Part shown: positions 1 through 5,460 of the stretch, in pieces
Layout of the letters: every line of letters begins with the position of its first letter
Numbering within the stretch: position 1 is the stretch's first letter
DNA from: JAOTYV01 sp041557595
Lineage (GTDB): Bacteria; Pseudomonadota; Alphaproteobacteria; UBA8366
DNA: 7,581 nt
Direction of reading: 5' to 3'
Assembly (NCBI GenBank): GCA_041557595.1
Contig: JBFFGE010000209.1
Coordinates: forward strand, 1 to 7,581
Notes under the pieces: model-generated
What the model was told of the DNA's origin: nothing
The model's database searches: none
The model's input: only the letters and a program-made list of their open reading frames with translations
Program-made: the position numbers and the translations under genes

Positions 1-131
1 ACGCCGGCCGCAAATGGCGCGCACAGGCCGAGGCGCGCGGCGACGTCGAGAAAGAGATCGGCGGACCGCAGGGACTCGAGCCAACCCGCTACGGCGATTG
101 GGAAAAAGCGGGCCGCTGCATCGATTTCTGA
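1..131 (+). CDS. DUF1674 / SdhAF4-like succinate dehydrogenase assembly factor (3' end only)
   Basis: This is the C-terminal 42 residues of a gene that begins outside the window; codons run from base 3 to the TGA at 129-131. The translated tail contains EIGGPQGLEPTRYGDW followed by EKAGRCIDF and the stop. That closely matches the conserved C-terminal block of DUF1674 (GPEPTRYGDWE-x-KGRC-x-DF), the family that includes mitochondrial SDHAF4/Sdh8. Characterised members bind the flavinylated SdhA subunit of succinate dehydrogenase and help it assemble into complex II. That role is family knowledge, not something the fragment shows. The family is found mainly in alphaproteobacteria and mitochondria, which helps place the organism. 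The next gene starts 37 bp downstream on the same strand, so the two may be co-transcribed, although no functional link is evident. Confidence 0.88.
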   Translation, partial: AGRKWRAQAEARGDVEKEIGGPQGLEPTRYGDWEKAGRCIDF

Positions 132-168
132 TCGAGCCGCCGGCGCATCGCAGTACGGAAAGGGCGCA

Positions 169-798
169 ATGACATCCGCCGCCACGATCAGGTAAGACGC
201 CTACGCGTTATGGCGGCCGCTCGCCGGGCGTCAGGATTTGACCGACGCGGATTTCGAGGCGTTGGCCGACGCCTATGCCGAGCCGCACCGGCGCTATCAC
301 ACGCTGGTGCATATCCTCGAAATGTTGGCGTGCGTGGACCGGTCGGGCGACGTACCGGAAGATCCGGACGCGCTGATGCTGGCGGTGTGGTTTCACGATA
401 TCGTCTACGATTCGCGGGCGCCGAAAGCCGGCAACGAGGTCGCAAGCGCCGACTGGCTGACATCGGTTTGCGCCACGCCGGCGGCGGCCCCGGCCGCCCG
501 CATGATTCTCCATTCGGCGCATCACGGCCCGTCGGACGATCCGGATACGCGGCTGTTCTGCGATCTCGATCTATACCGGCTGGCGGGACCCTACGCGACC
601 TTTCAACGGCACGGCGACGATGTGCGGGCCGAATACGCCTGGGTCGACGACGCGGCCTGGGCCGCGGGGCGGGCCGAGTTCCTGCACGGCATGCTGGCGC
701 GCGAGACGCTCTACCAAACCGACTATTGGCATACCCGGCTGGAGACGGAGGCGCGGAACAATCTGCGCCGCGCCGTCGCCGAGCTGGCGTCCAGCTAG
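169..798 (+). pseudogene. HD-domain metal-dependent phosphohydrolase-like protein, in-frame stop at codon 9 (or TTG restart at 238)
   Basis: This resembles the COG4339 group of predicted HD-superfamily hydrolases (about 200 residues, substrate unknown). Visible blocks, numbered from TTG 238, are EPHRRYHTLVHI near the N-terminus, WFHDIVYDSRAPKAGNE (the HD dyad) around residues 50-68, HSAHHGPSDD around residues 92-101, and FCDLDLYRLAG just after. These supply the usual H...HD...D metal ligands. The natural start appears to be ATG 169, preceded by a purine-rich RBS (GGAAAGG) and reading MTSAATIR, but codon 9 is TAA (193-195). The same frame then continues DAYALWRPLAG, which looks like the family's normal N-terminal helix. 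The only later start before the core is TTG 238, whose nearest RBS-like bases (CAGGA, 232-236) are too close. The gene is therefore a nonsense mutant, a sequencing error, or a short reinitiated protein of 186 residues. Its TAG stop lies inside a palindromic repeat. Confidence 0.72.
238..798 (+). CDS. HD-domain protein, intact reading frame from TTG (alternative to the interrupted form)
   Basis: If translation does start after the TAA at 193-195, the first usable start in this frame is TTG 238, giving 186 residues that retain the complete HD metal-binding core. The first lost residues (from DAYALWRPLAG) form an N-terminal helix that homologues normally have, so a protein from this start would be slightly short. 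No well-spaced Shine-Dalgarno precedes the TTG. This entry is the conservative coding call. The 169-798 entry records the gene as it probably was. Confidence 0.6.
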   Translation: MTDADFEALADAYAEPHRRYHTLVHILEMLACVDRSGDVPEDPDALMLAVWFHDIVYDSRAPKAGNEVASADWLTSVCATPAAAPAARMILHSAHHGPSDDPDTRLFCDLDLYRLAGPYATFQRHGDDVRAEYAWVDDAAWAAGRAEFLHGMLARETLYQTDYWHTRLETEARNNLRRAVAELASS

Positions 799-846
799 AG
801 CAAATCTGTCGCGAATCGTTTCGGTTCGCTCGGGATTTGCCGTAGA
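791..846. repeat. Palindromic intergenic repeat, copy A (provides the HD gene's TAG stop)
   Basis: This is a nested inverted repeat between the convergent HD and acs genes. The outer arms are GCAAATC (800-806) and GATTTGC (834-840). The inner hairpin is GCGAATCG (811-818), loop TTT, and CGGTTCGC (822-829), eight pairs with one T-G. Bases 811-840 match 3596-3625 at 29 of 30 positions. Bases 791-806 match the reverse complement of 3619-3634 exactly. The HD stop codon TAG (796-798) is part of the element. Its position between convergent genes would suit a transcript-end structure, but there is no good T-run for a classical terminator. Confidence 0.8.
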
Positions 847-859
847 GCCCCGCTCCGCC

Positions 860-2800
860 TTACCGGTTCATGCGGTTGTCGACCAGGTCGTCGACCACCT
901 GCGGCTCGGCGAGCGTCGAGGTGTCGCCGAGATTGCCGAAGTCGTTCTCGGCGATCTTGCGCAGGATGCGGCGCATGATCTTGCCGGACCGGGTCTTCGG
1001 CAGGCCCGGCGCCCATTGCAGCCAGTCCGGGCTGGCGATCGGGCCGATTTCCTTGCGCACCCATTGCACAAGCTCCTTGCGCAGATCGTCGCTCGGCGCC
1101 TCGCTCGCGTTGAGCGTGACATAGGCGTAGATGCCCTGGCCCTTGATGTCGTGCGGCGCGCCGACCACGGCGGCCTCCGCCACCTTGGGGTGGGCCACCA
1201 GCGCCGATTCCACTTCGGCCGTGCCCATGCGGTGGCCGGACACGTTGATCACGTCGTCGACCCGGCCGGTGATCCAGTAGTAGCCGTCCTCGTCGCGGCG
1301 CGCGCCGTCGCCGGTGAAATACTTGCCGGGATAGGTGGCGAAGTAGGTGTCGATGAAACGCTGGTGATCGCCATAGACCGTGCGCATCTGTCCCGGCCAG
1401 CTGTCGGCGATGCACAGATTGCCTTCGCAGGCGCCGTCGAGCTCCTTGCCTTCCGCGTCGACCATGACCGGCTGGATGCCGAAGAAGGGCCGTGTGGCCG
1501 AACCGGGCTTGAGGGTGGTCGCGCCGGGCAGCGGGGTGATCAGGATGCCGCCGGTTTCGGTCTGCCACCAGGTGTCGACGATCGGGCAGCGCCCTTCGCC
1601 GACCACATTGTAGTACCATAACCAGGCTTCCGGGTTGATCGGCTCGCCGACCGTGCCGAGCAGCTTGATCGACTTTCGGCTGGTCTTCTTGACCGGGCCG
1701 TCGCCGTCCCGCATCAGCGCGCGGATCGCCGTCGGCGCGGTGTAGAAAATCTCGATATCGTGCTTGTCGCAGACCTGCCAGAAGCGGCTGGTGTCCGGAT
1801 AGTTGGGCACCCCCTCGAACATTACGGTGATCGCGCCGTTGGCCAGCGGGCCATAGACGATATAGCTGTGCCCAGTCACCCAGCCGACGTCGGCGGTGCA
1901 CCAATAGACCTGACCGTCCTTGTAGTCGAAGACGTATTGATGGGTCATCGAGGTGTAGACCATGTAGCCGCCGGTGCTGTGCAGCACCCCCTTCGGCTTG
2001 CCGGTCGAACCCGAGGTATAGAGGATGAACATCGGGTCTTCCGCGTCCAGCTCCTCGGCCGGGCAGTCGGGCGAGGCCTCGGCCACCAGATCGTGATACC
2101 AGACGTCGCGGCCGTCATCCCAGCCGATCTTGCCGCCGGTGCGCTTGACGACGACGCATTTCTCGATCGTCGGGCAGCTCTTGAGCGCTTCGTCGGTGTT
2201 CGCCTTCAGCGGGACCGGCCGGCCGCCGCGCAGGCCTTCATCCGCGGTGATGACGATGTTGCACTCGCAATCCTGGATCCGTCCGGCCAGGGCATCGGGC
2301 GAGAAGCCGCCGAACACCACCGAATGGATCGCGCCGATCCGGACGCAGGCCAGCATCGCCACCGCGGCTTCCGGAATCATCGGCATGTAGATGGTAATGC
2401 GGTCGCCCTTCTTGGCGCCGATCGATTTCAGCCCGTTGGCGAATCTACACACTTCCGCGTGCAGTTCGCGGTAGGTGATTTTCTTGTCGTCCTTCGGGTC
2501 GTCGCCTTCCCAGATGATCGCCGTCTGGTCGCCGCGCGCCTCGAGATGGCGGTCGAGGCAGTTATAGGCGGCGTTGGTCTTGCCGTCATGGAACCAGCGG
2601 ACGTGCAGGTCTTTCTTGTCGTAGGAGACGTCCTTGACCTTGGTATAGGGCTTGAACCAGTCGATCCGCTTGCCGTGTTCGCCCCAGAATCCTTCCGGAT
2701 CGCTGACCGAGCGGTCGTACATTTCGAGATATTTGTCGTTGTCCGCCCAGGCCTCGGCCGCGACATCCGCGGGCACCGGGAATAAATTTGCGTCACTCAT
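860..2800 (-). CDS. acs: Acetyl-CoA synthetase (AMP-forming acetate-CoA ligase)
   Basis: The enzyme activates acetate with ATP to acetyl-AMP plus pyrophosphate, then transfers the acetyl group to CoA; it is cytoplasmic. The 646 residues match the usual Acs length (about 650). Visible motifs are the ATP/phosphate loop YTSGSTGKPKG at residues 261-271, DTWWQTETGG at 409-418 whose second Trp (412) corresponds to the acyl-pocket gate that restricts the enzyme to acetate, the hinge block ITGRVDDVINVSGHRMG in the C-terminal third, and PKTRSGKIMRR at 601-611. In the last motif Lys607 is the catalytic lysine that Pat/Gcn5-type acetylation silences in studied Acs proteins. The ATG start is supported by GGGAGG six bases upstream. 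The pyrophosphatase gene ends 45 bp upstream on the same strand with no T-tailed hairpin between, so co-transcription is likely. No missing key residue or frameshift is seen. Confidence 0.97.
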   Translation of the reverse strand: MSDANLFPVPADVAAEAWADNDKYLEMYDRSVSDPEGFWGEHGKRIDWFKPYTKVKDVSYDKKDLHVRWFHDGKTNAAYNCLDRHLEARGDQTAIIWEGDDPKDDKKITYRELHAEVCRFANGLKSIGAKKGDRITIYMPMIPEAAVAMLACVRIGAIHSVVFGGFSPDALAGRIQDCECNIVITADEGLRGGRPVPLKANTDEALKSCPTIEKCVVVKRTGGKIGWDDGRDVWYHDLVAEASPDCPAEELDAEDPMFILYTSGSTGKPKGVLHSTGGYMVYTSMTHQYVFDYKDGQVYWCTADVGWVTGHSYIVYGPLANGAITVMFEGVPNYPDTSRFWQVCDKHDIEIFYTAPTAIRALMRDGDGPVKKTSRKSIKLLGTVGEPINPEAWLWYYNVVGEGRCPIVDTWWQTETGGILITPLPGATTLKPGSATRPFFGIQPVMVDAEGKELDGACEGNLCIADSWPGQMRTVYGDHQRFIDTYFATYPGKYFTGDGARRDEDGYYWITGRVDDVINVSGHRMGTAEVESALVAHPKVAEAAVVGAPHDIKGQGIYAYVTLNASEAPSDDLRKELVQWVRKEIGPIASPDWLQWAPGLPKTRSGKIMRRILRKIAENDFGNLGDTSTLAEPQVVDDLVDNRMNR

Positions 2801-2845
2801 GATCTGCCTCCCTATCTGAGGTTCGATTCTTTGCGGCCCGGCGGG

Positions 2846-3382
2846 TCACCCGGCCTGCTGTTCGGCGCGCTGCATCGCCGTCTTGATGAGATCCATCGCC
2901 TCTTCGCCTTCGCCCCATCGCTTCACCTTGACCCATTTCCCGGGTTCGAGGTCTTTGTAATGCTCGAAGAAATGCGCGATCTGATCAATCAAAATTGGCC
3001 GCAGATCGCGATAGGAGCCGATGTTTTGGTAAAACGGGTGAAGTTCGTCGACGGGAACGCACAGGATTTTTTCGTCGATGCCGCTTTCATCCTCCATCAG
3101 CAGGACGCCGACCGGCCGGGAGCGGATGACCACGCCCGGAATGACCGGGATCTGGCCGACCACCGCCACATCGGTCGGGTCGCCGTCCTCCGACAGGGTG
3201 TGCGGAATGAAGCCGTAGTTGAAGGGGTAGTACATCGCGGTGTGGAGAAACCGGTCGACGAACATGGCGCCCGATTCCTTGTCCATTTCGTACTTTACCG
3301 GAACCCCGCCGATCGGGATCTCGATAATCACGTTGATGTCATAGGGCGGGTTCATGCCGACGGGGATCTTATCGATATTCAT
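2846..3382 (-). CDS. ppa: Inorganic pyrophosphatase, soluble family I
   Basis: The enzyme hydrolyses pyrophosphate to two phosphates in the cytoplasm. The 178 residues fit bacterial hexameric family I enzymes (about 175). The signature is DGDPTD at 66-71, with Thr where Leu is commonest. The known active-site set of the E. coli enzyme can be followed with an offset of one: Glu21, Lys30, Glu32, Arg44, Tyr56, Asp66, Asp68, Asp71, Asp98, Asp103, Lys105, Tyr142 and Lys143 are all present, so it should be active. The start ATG (3380-3382) has only a weak RBS (GTGAG close by). The leader carries a 12-bp GC palindrome (3408-3419) that could form a hairpin. The gene sits directly upstream of acs, whose reaction releases pyrophosphate, so the pair makes biochemical sense. 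Confidence 0.97.
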   Translation of the reverse strand: MNIDKIPVGMNPPYDINVIIEIPIGGVPVKYEMDKESGAMFVDRFLHTAMYYPFNYGFIPHTLSEDGDPTDVAVVGQIPVIPGVVIRSRPVGVLLMEDESGIDEKILCVPVDELHPFYQNIGSYRDLRPILIDQIAHFFEHYKDLEPGKWVKVKRWGEGEEAMDLIKTAMQRAEQQAG

Positions 3383-3407
3383 GGCTCACGCTCGTGCCGA
3401 TCGTGCA

Positions 3408-3419
3408 GCCCCGCGGGGC
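3408..3419. other. 12-bp perfect GC palindrome in the ppa leader
   Basis: GCCCCGCGGGGC is a perfect self-complementary 12-mer about 25 bp upstream of the ppa start. It could form a short leader hairpin or be a chance product of high GC content. No function is assigned. Confidence 0.4.
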
Positions 3420-3447
3420 CCGGGCTTCCGCGACCCACTCTTACTAT

Positions 3448-3503
3448 GAAGCGGGAAACCCAAAAGGGCTCCCCGATTCAGGAAGCCCTTCATGTTCCGC
3501 TTC
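3448..3503 (-). terminator. Probable Rho-independent terminator (minus strand) with an additional outer stem
   Basis: Read on the minus strand, AAGGGCTTCC (3490 to 3481) pairs with GGGAGCCCTT (3473 to 3464) as a ten-pair stem with one T-G and a seven-base loop. A TTTT stretch, followed by GGGTTT, comes next. This would end a transcript coming from the micro-ORF at 3713-3627 before ppa. Outer arms GAAGCGGAA (3503 to 3495) and TTCCCGCTTC (3457 to 3448) can also pair with one bulge, giving a larger alternative fold that would sequester the T-run. Confidence 0.55.
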
Positions 3504-3523
3504 CGCGGCATCCCCTCGGAGTC

Positions 3524-3634
3524 CTAGACCATTTCTTGCTCAAATTGACGCATATGAAATGGTCTAACTCTTGGTTTTTACGCAAATTCGTCGTTGCGAA
3601 CCGTTTCGGTTCGCTCGGGATTTGCTCTAGCTGG
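3524..3634. repeat. Composite palindromic intergenic repeat, copy B (two inverted-repeat modules)
   Basis: Module 1 is a perfect 11-bp inverted repeat, TAGACCATTTC (3525-3535) and GAAATGGTCTA (3556-3566), with a 20-base spacer. Module 2 is the same element as at 791-840. It has a perfect eight-pair hairpin, GCGAACCG (3596-3603), loop TTT, CGGTTCGC (3607-3614), between arms CAAATT and GATTTG, and ends CTCTAG at 3630. The CTA at 3627-3629 is the TAG stop of the minus-strand micro-ORF. The layout resembles mosaic intergenic elements of rhizobia and other alphaproteobacteria; that comparison is from general knowledge and was not searched. Confidence 0.8.
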
Positions 3635-3713
3635 TGAAGATGCCGATCAGAATCAAAACCGAGAATGCCGCGATCAGTCCGATCAGAGCCTTATTCTTCA
3701 TAACGAGCGCCAT
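3627..3713 (-). CDS. 28-residue single-span membrane micro-protein
   Basis: On the minus strand, ATG (3711-3713) is preceded by CAGGAGG at 3727-3721 with seven bases of spacing, the clearest ribosome binding site in the window. The product begins MALVMKNKALIGL and continues as an unbroken hydrophobic stretch of about 18 residues (AAFSVLILIGIF), ending TS. The Lys6-Asn7-Lys8 group before the hydrophobic run predicts one transmembrane helix with the N-terminus in the cytoplasm. No family is recognised. An internal ATG at codon 5 is possible but its RBS spacing is too long. The TAG stop is supplied by the adjoining palindromic repeat. A hairpin terminator about 140 bp downstream fits a monocistronic message. 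The hydrophobicity, RBS and clean start argue that it is real, but a 28-codon ORF could still be chance. Confidence 0.6.
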   Translation of the reverse strand: MALVMKNKALIGLIAAFSVLILIGIFTS

Positions 3714-3755
3714 CGATAACCTCCTGATTTCCCCGACCGGGGACAAGAATTTTTA

Positions 3756-3850
3756 TTCACAAAACGAATCATCGCTCTAAAAGGCCTATCGTAAAGGGTA
3801 AAGTCGTTCACAATTGACCGTATTTCACAAAATTTTGTGAATTTAGTGAA
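3756..3850. promoter_or_regulatory. Operator-like cluster of TTCAC/GTGAA half-sites with an 18-bp perfect palindrome
   Basis: In the AT-rich gap between the divergent micro-ORF and creatininase genes, TTCACAAAATTTTGTGAA (3824-3841) is a perfect 18-bp palindrome. Further half-sites are TTCACAAAA at 3756-3764, TTCAC at 3807-3811 and GTGAA at 3846-3850. A possible -35 TTGACC (3814-3819) lies 17 bp before GTGAAT (3837-3842), a weak -10 that the palindrome would cover, so the bound protein could act as a repressor of the plus-strand gene. The order TCACA-N6-TGTGA is the reverse of a CRP site, so CRP is not proposed. The regulator is unknown. Confidence 0.5.
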
Positions 3851-3946
3851 ACTCAATGCGAGGATCGGAATTGGCATTTTTGCGCTAGCATGCAATCGGC
3901 GCTTCGAAATCGAGTTCGGGGGCGCGGCAATGCGGAAGGGGATATC

Positions 3947-4714
3947 ATGCAGCTTCAACTCGCCACCTGGCCCGAGGTCGAGTCCTATCTGGAAACCAGC
4001 ACCGGAATCATCGTGCCGATCGGCTCGACCGAACAGCACGGCCCGACCGGGCTGATCGGCACCGATGCCTTGACCGCCGAAGTGATCGGCCGGCGCGTCG
4101 GCGAGGAGACCGGCGCGCTGGTCGCGCCCACGGTGTCGATCGGCATGGCGCAGCATCATATGGCCTTCAAGGGCTCGATCACCTACCGGCCGTCGACGCT
4201 GATCCTGGTGGTGCGCGACATGGTGATGAGCCTGGCGCGGCACGGCTTCGACCGCTTCTTCTTCGTCAACGGCCATGGCGGCAACATCATGCCGGTCAAC
4301 ACGGCGTTCAGCGAAATCCATGCGGAATTGGCCGAGGCGGTGGCGCTGCGCGGGCCGGGCGCCAACCAGATGCCGTCGGAAGTGTTTTGCAAGATCGCGA
4401 ACTGGTATCAGATGCCGGGCGTCGAGGCGCTGAAGAAAAAACTCTACGGCGACAAGGAGGGCTATCACGCCACGCCGTCGGAAGTCGCCGTGACCTGGTA
4501 TGCCTTTCCCGACCAGCGCCGCGACGGACCGCTTGCCCCGATCGAAAATGTCGGCCGCGAGATCCAGGGCGCGGAGGATTACCGGCGGCGCTATCCCGAC
4601 GGCCGCATGGCCGCCGATCCGTCGCTCGCCGAGCCGGAACACGGCAAGCAGTTCGTCGAGATCGCGGCGCGCGAATTGGCGGAAACCTACCGGAAGTTTT
4701 TAGCCGGATCGTAA
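3947..4714 (+). CDS. Creatininase-family metal-dependent amidohydrolase
   Basis: The family covers creatininase, the MftE peptidase and related Zn/Mn cyclic-amide hydrolases; the substrate here is not predictable. The 255-residue length is normal. Metal-site motifs are PIGSTEQHGPTGLIGTD (residues 24-40, ligands Glu29, His31, Asp40), VNGHGGN (107-113, His110) and HATPSEVAVT (174-183, Glu179). These are the E-x-H, D, H and E ligands in the standard order. The common HGPHLPLGTD reads HGPTGLIGTD, a variant I associate with an alphaproteobacterial subgroup. ATG 3947 was chosen because GGAAGGGGA lies just upstream and homology begins there; an upstream in-frame ATG at 3890 lacks these. No signal peptide is seen, so the protein is cytoplasmic. 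A DUF3147 gene follows after 28 bp. An operator-like cluster lies upstream. Confidence 0.9.
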   Translation: MQLQLATWPEVESYLETSTGIIVPIGSTEQHGPTGLIGTDALTAEVIGRRVGEETGALVAPTVSIGMAQHHMAFKGSITYRPSTLILVVRDMVMSLARHGFDRFFFVNGHGGNIMPVNTAFSEIHAELAEAVALRGPGANQMPSEVFCKIANWYQMPGVEALKKKLYGDKEGYHATPSEVAVTWYAFPDQRRDGPLAPIENVGREIQGAEDYRRRYPDGRMAADPSLAEPEHGKQFVEIAARELAETYRKFLAGS

Positions 4715-4742
4715 GGCGGGAAAACCGGCCAGGGGGCCAGCC

Positions 4743-5093
4743 GTGTTCTACATTGCCATCAAGACGATTATTTCCGCCGCGCTGATCGTGGCGGTCAGCG
4801 AGATCGCCAAGCGGTCGCCGTTGTTTGCCGGGCTGGTCGCATCGATCCCGTTGCTGTCGCTGCTCGCGATTATCTGGCTCTATGTCGATACGCGCTCCGT
4901 CGATCAGGTGTCCCAGTTGAGCTGGAGCATCCTGCTCCTGATCCTGCCCTCGCTGTTGCTGCTGATCGCATTTCCGCTGCTGTTGAAAGCCGGCGCGCCG
5001 TTTCCGCTCGCCGTGGCGGCGGCGATTGTCATCACGGCGGTTGGGTATTGGGGCTATGCGAAAATCCTGGCCAGCTTCGGCATCGCGTTTTGA
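4743..5093 (+). CDS. DUF3147 family integral membrane protein
   Basis: This is a 116-residue hydrophobic protein that starts at GTG 4743 behind AGGGGG. Four membrane spans can be read at about residues 2-19, 26-48, 59-82 and 86-110. The blocks SEIAKRSPLFAGLVASIP and LLAIIWLYVDT are typical of DUF3147, a small inner-membrane family of unknown function. It lies 28 bp downstream of the creatininase gene on the same strand, which suggests co-transcription but not a known shared role. Its TGA ends 9 bp before the convergent Rieske gene, and no terminator hairpin is seen in that gap. Confidence 0.85.
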   Translation: MFYIAIKTIISAALIVAVSEIAKRSPLFAGLVASIPLLSLLAIIWLYVDTRSVDQVSQLSWSILLLILPSLLLLIAFPLLLKAGAPFPLAVAAAIVITAVGYWGYAKILASFGIAF

Positions 5094-5102
5094 GCGCCGT
5101 TG

Positions 5103-5450
5103 TTACAGCCCGCGCAGCACCACCGCGCCGTCGCGCAGTTCCAGGTCGATCGGTGTCAGGCTATCGCCGGCGCAGGGGCCGGCGATGCAATAGCCGTCCT
5201 CGACCCGGAATTCGGCGCCGTGGGTCGCGCAGAGAATGTATTTCCGGTCGAGCGTCATGTACCGGTCGTCGACCCAGTTGAGCGGCGTGCCCACATGCGG
5301 GCAGTCGTTGCGGTAGCCGAAGACCGCGTCGCCGCGGCGCACCACGACGATCTCGATAATCTCTTCCGGCCGGTCGATATCGAACCCCTTGCCTTCGCCG
5401 TCGGGGATGTCTTCGATGCGGCAGAGAACCTGTTCTTCGATCGCTTGCAT
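5103..5450 (-). CDS. Rieske [2Fe-2S] ferredoxin-like protein
   Basis: This is a 115-residue soluble protein with both halves of the Rieske cluster site: CPHVGTPL (Cys50, His52) and CATHGAEF (Cys74, His77), the C-x-H and C-x2-H pattern with 21 residues between. It resembles stand-alone Rieske ferredoxins of the NirD/oxygenase-ferredoxin type, which carry electrons in the cytoplasm. The partner is unknown, because no oxygenase or reductase is present in the window. The start MQAIEEQ (5448-5450) was preferred because the extension upstream in the same frame is Arg/Pro-rich and overlaps the EVE gene. It is the last gene of the minus-strand run, 10 bp after the EVE stop, so probably translated from the same message. 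Confidence 0.9.
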   Translation of the reverse strand: MQAIEEQVLCRIEDIPDGEGKGFDIDRPEEIIEIVVVRRGDAVFGYRNDCPHVGTPLNWVDDRYMTLDRKYILCATHGAEFRVEDGYCIAGPCAGDSLTPIDLELRDGAVVLRGL

Positions 5451-5460
5451 GGACCGGCGG

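Noticed and set aside
210..845. ATG-started 211-codon frame overlapping the HD gene
   Set aside because: It is a frame-shifted shadow, Arg/Gly-rich, while the other frame carries the HD motifs.
620..2785. Long plus-strand open frames opposite acs (up to 341 codons)
   Set aside because: They are antisense shadows of a strongly conserved acs in high-GC DNA, with low-complexity Arg/Ala/Asp-rich translations and no family motifs.
2831..2860. GC-rich hairpin (CGGGTCACCCG) at the ppa stop as a terminator
   Set aside because: The usable stem is only about four pairs once a loop is allowed, and there is no T-run on either strand.
791..3634. The two palindromic repeats as a CRISPR array or insertion-sequence ends
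   Set aside because: There are only two copies 2.8 kb apart with housekeeping genes between, no regular spacers, no transposase and no target-site duplication.
3824..3841. CRP/FNR binding site
   Set aside because: The half-site order is TCACA-N6-TGTGA, the reverse of the CRP consensus, and it does not match FNR.
3890..3946. 19-residue N-terminal extension of the creatininase protein
   Set aside because: The extension is basic and unconserved in character, while ATG 3947 has GGAAGGGGA immediately upstream and homology starts there.
3698..4642. 314-codon minus-strand frame opposite the creatininase gene
   Set aside because: The opposite strand has full creatininase motifs and a good RBS. This translation is His/Arg-rich with no recognisable domain.
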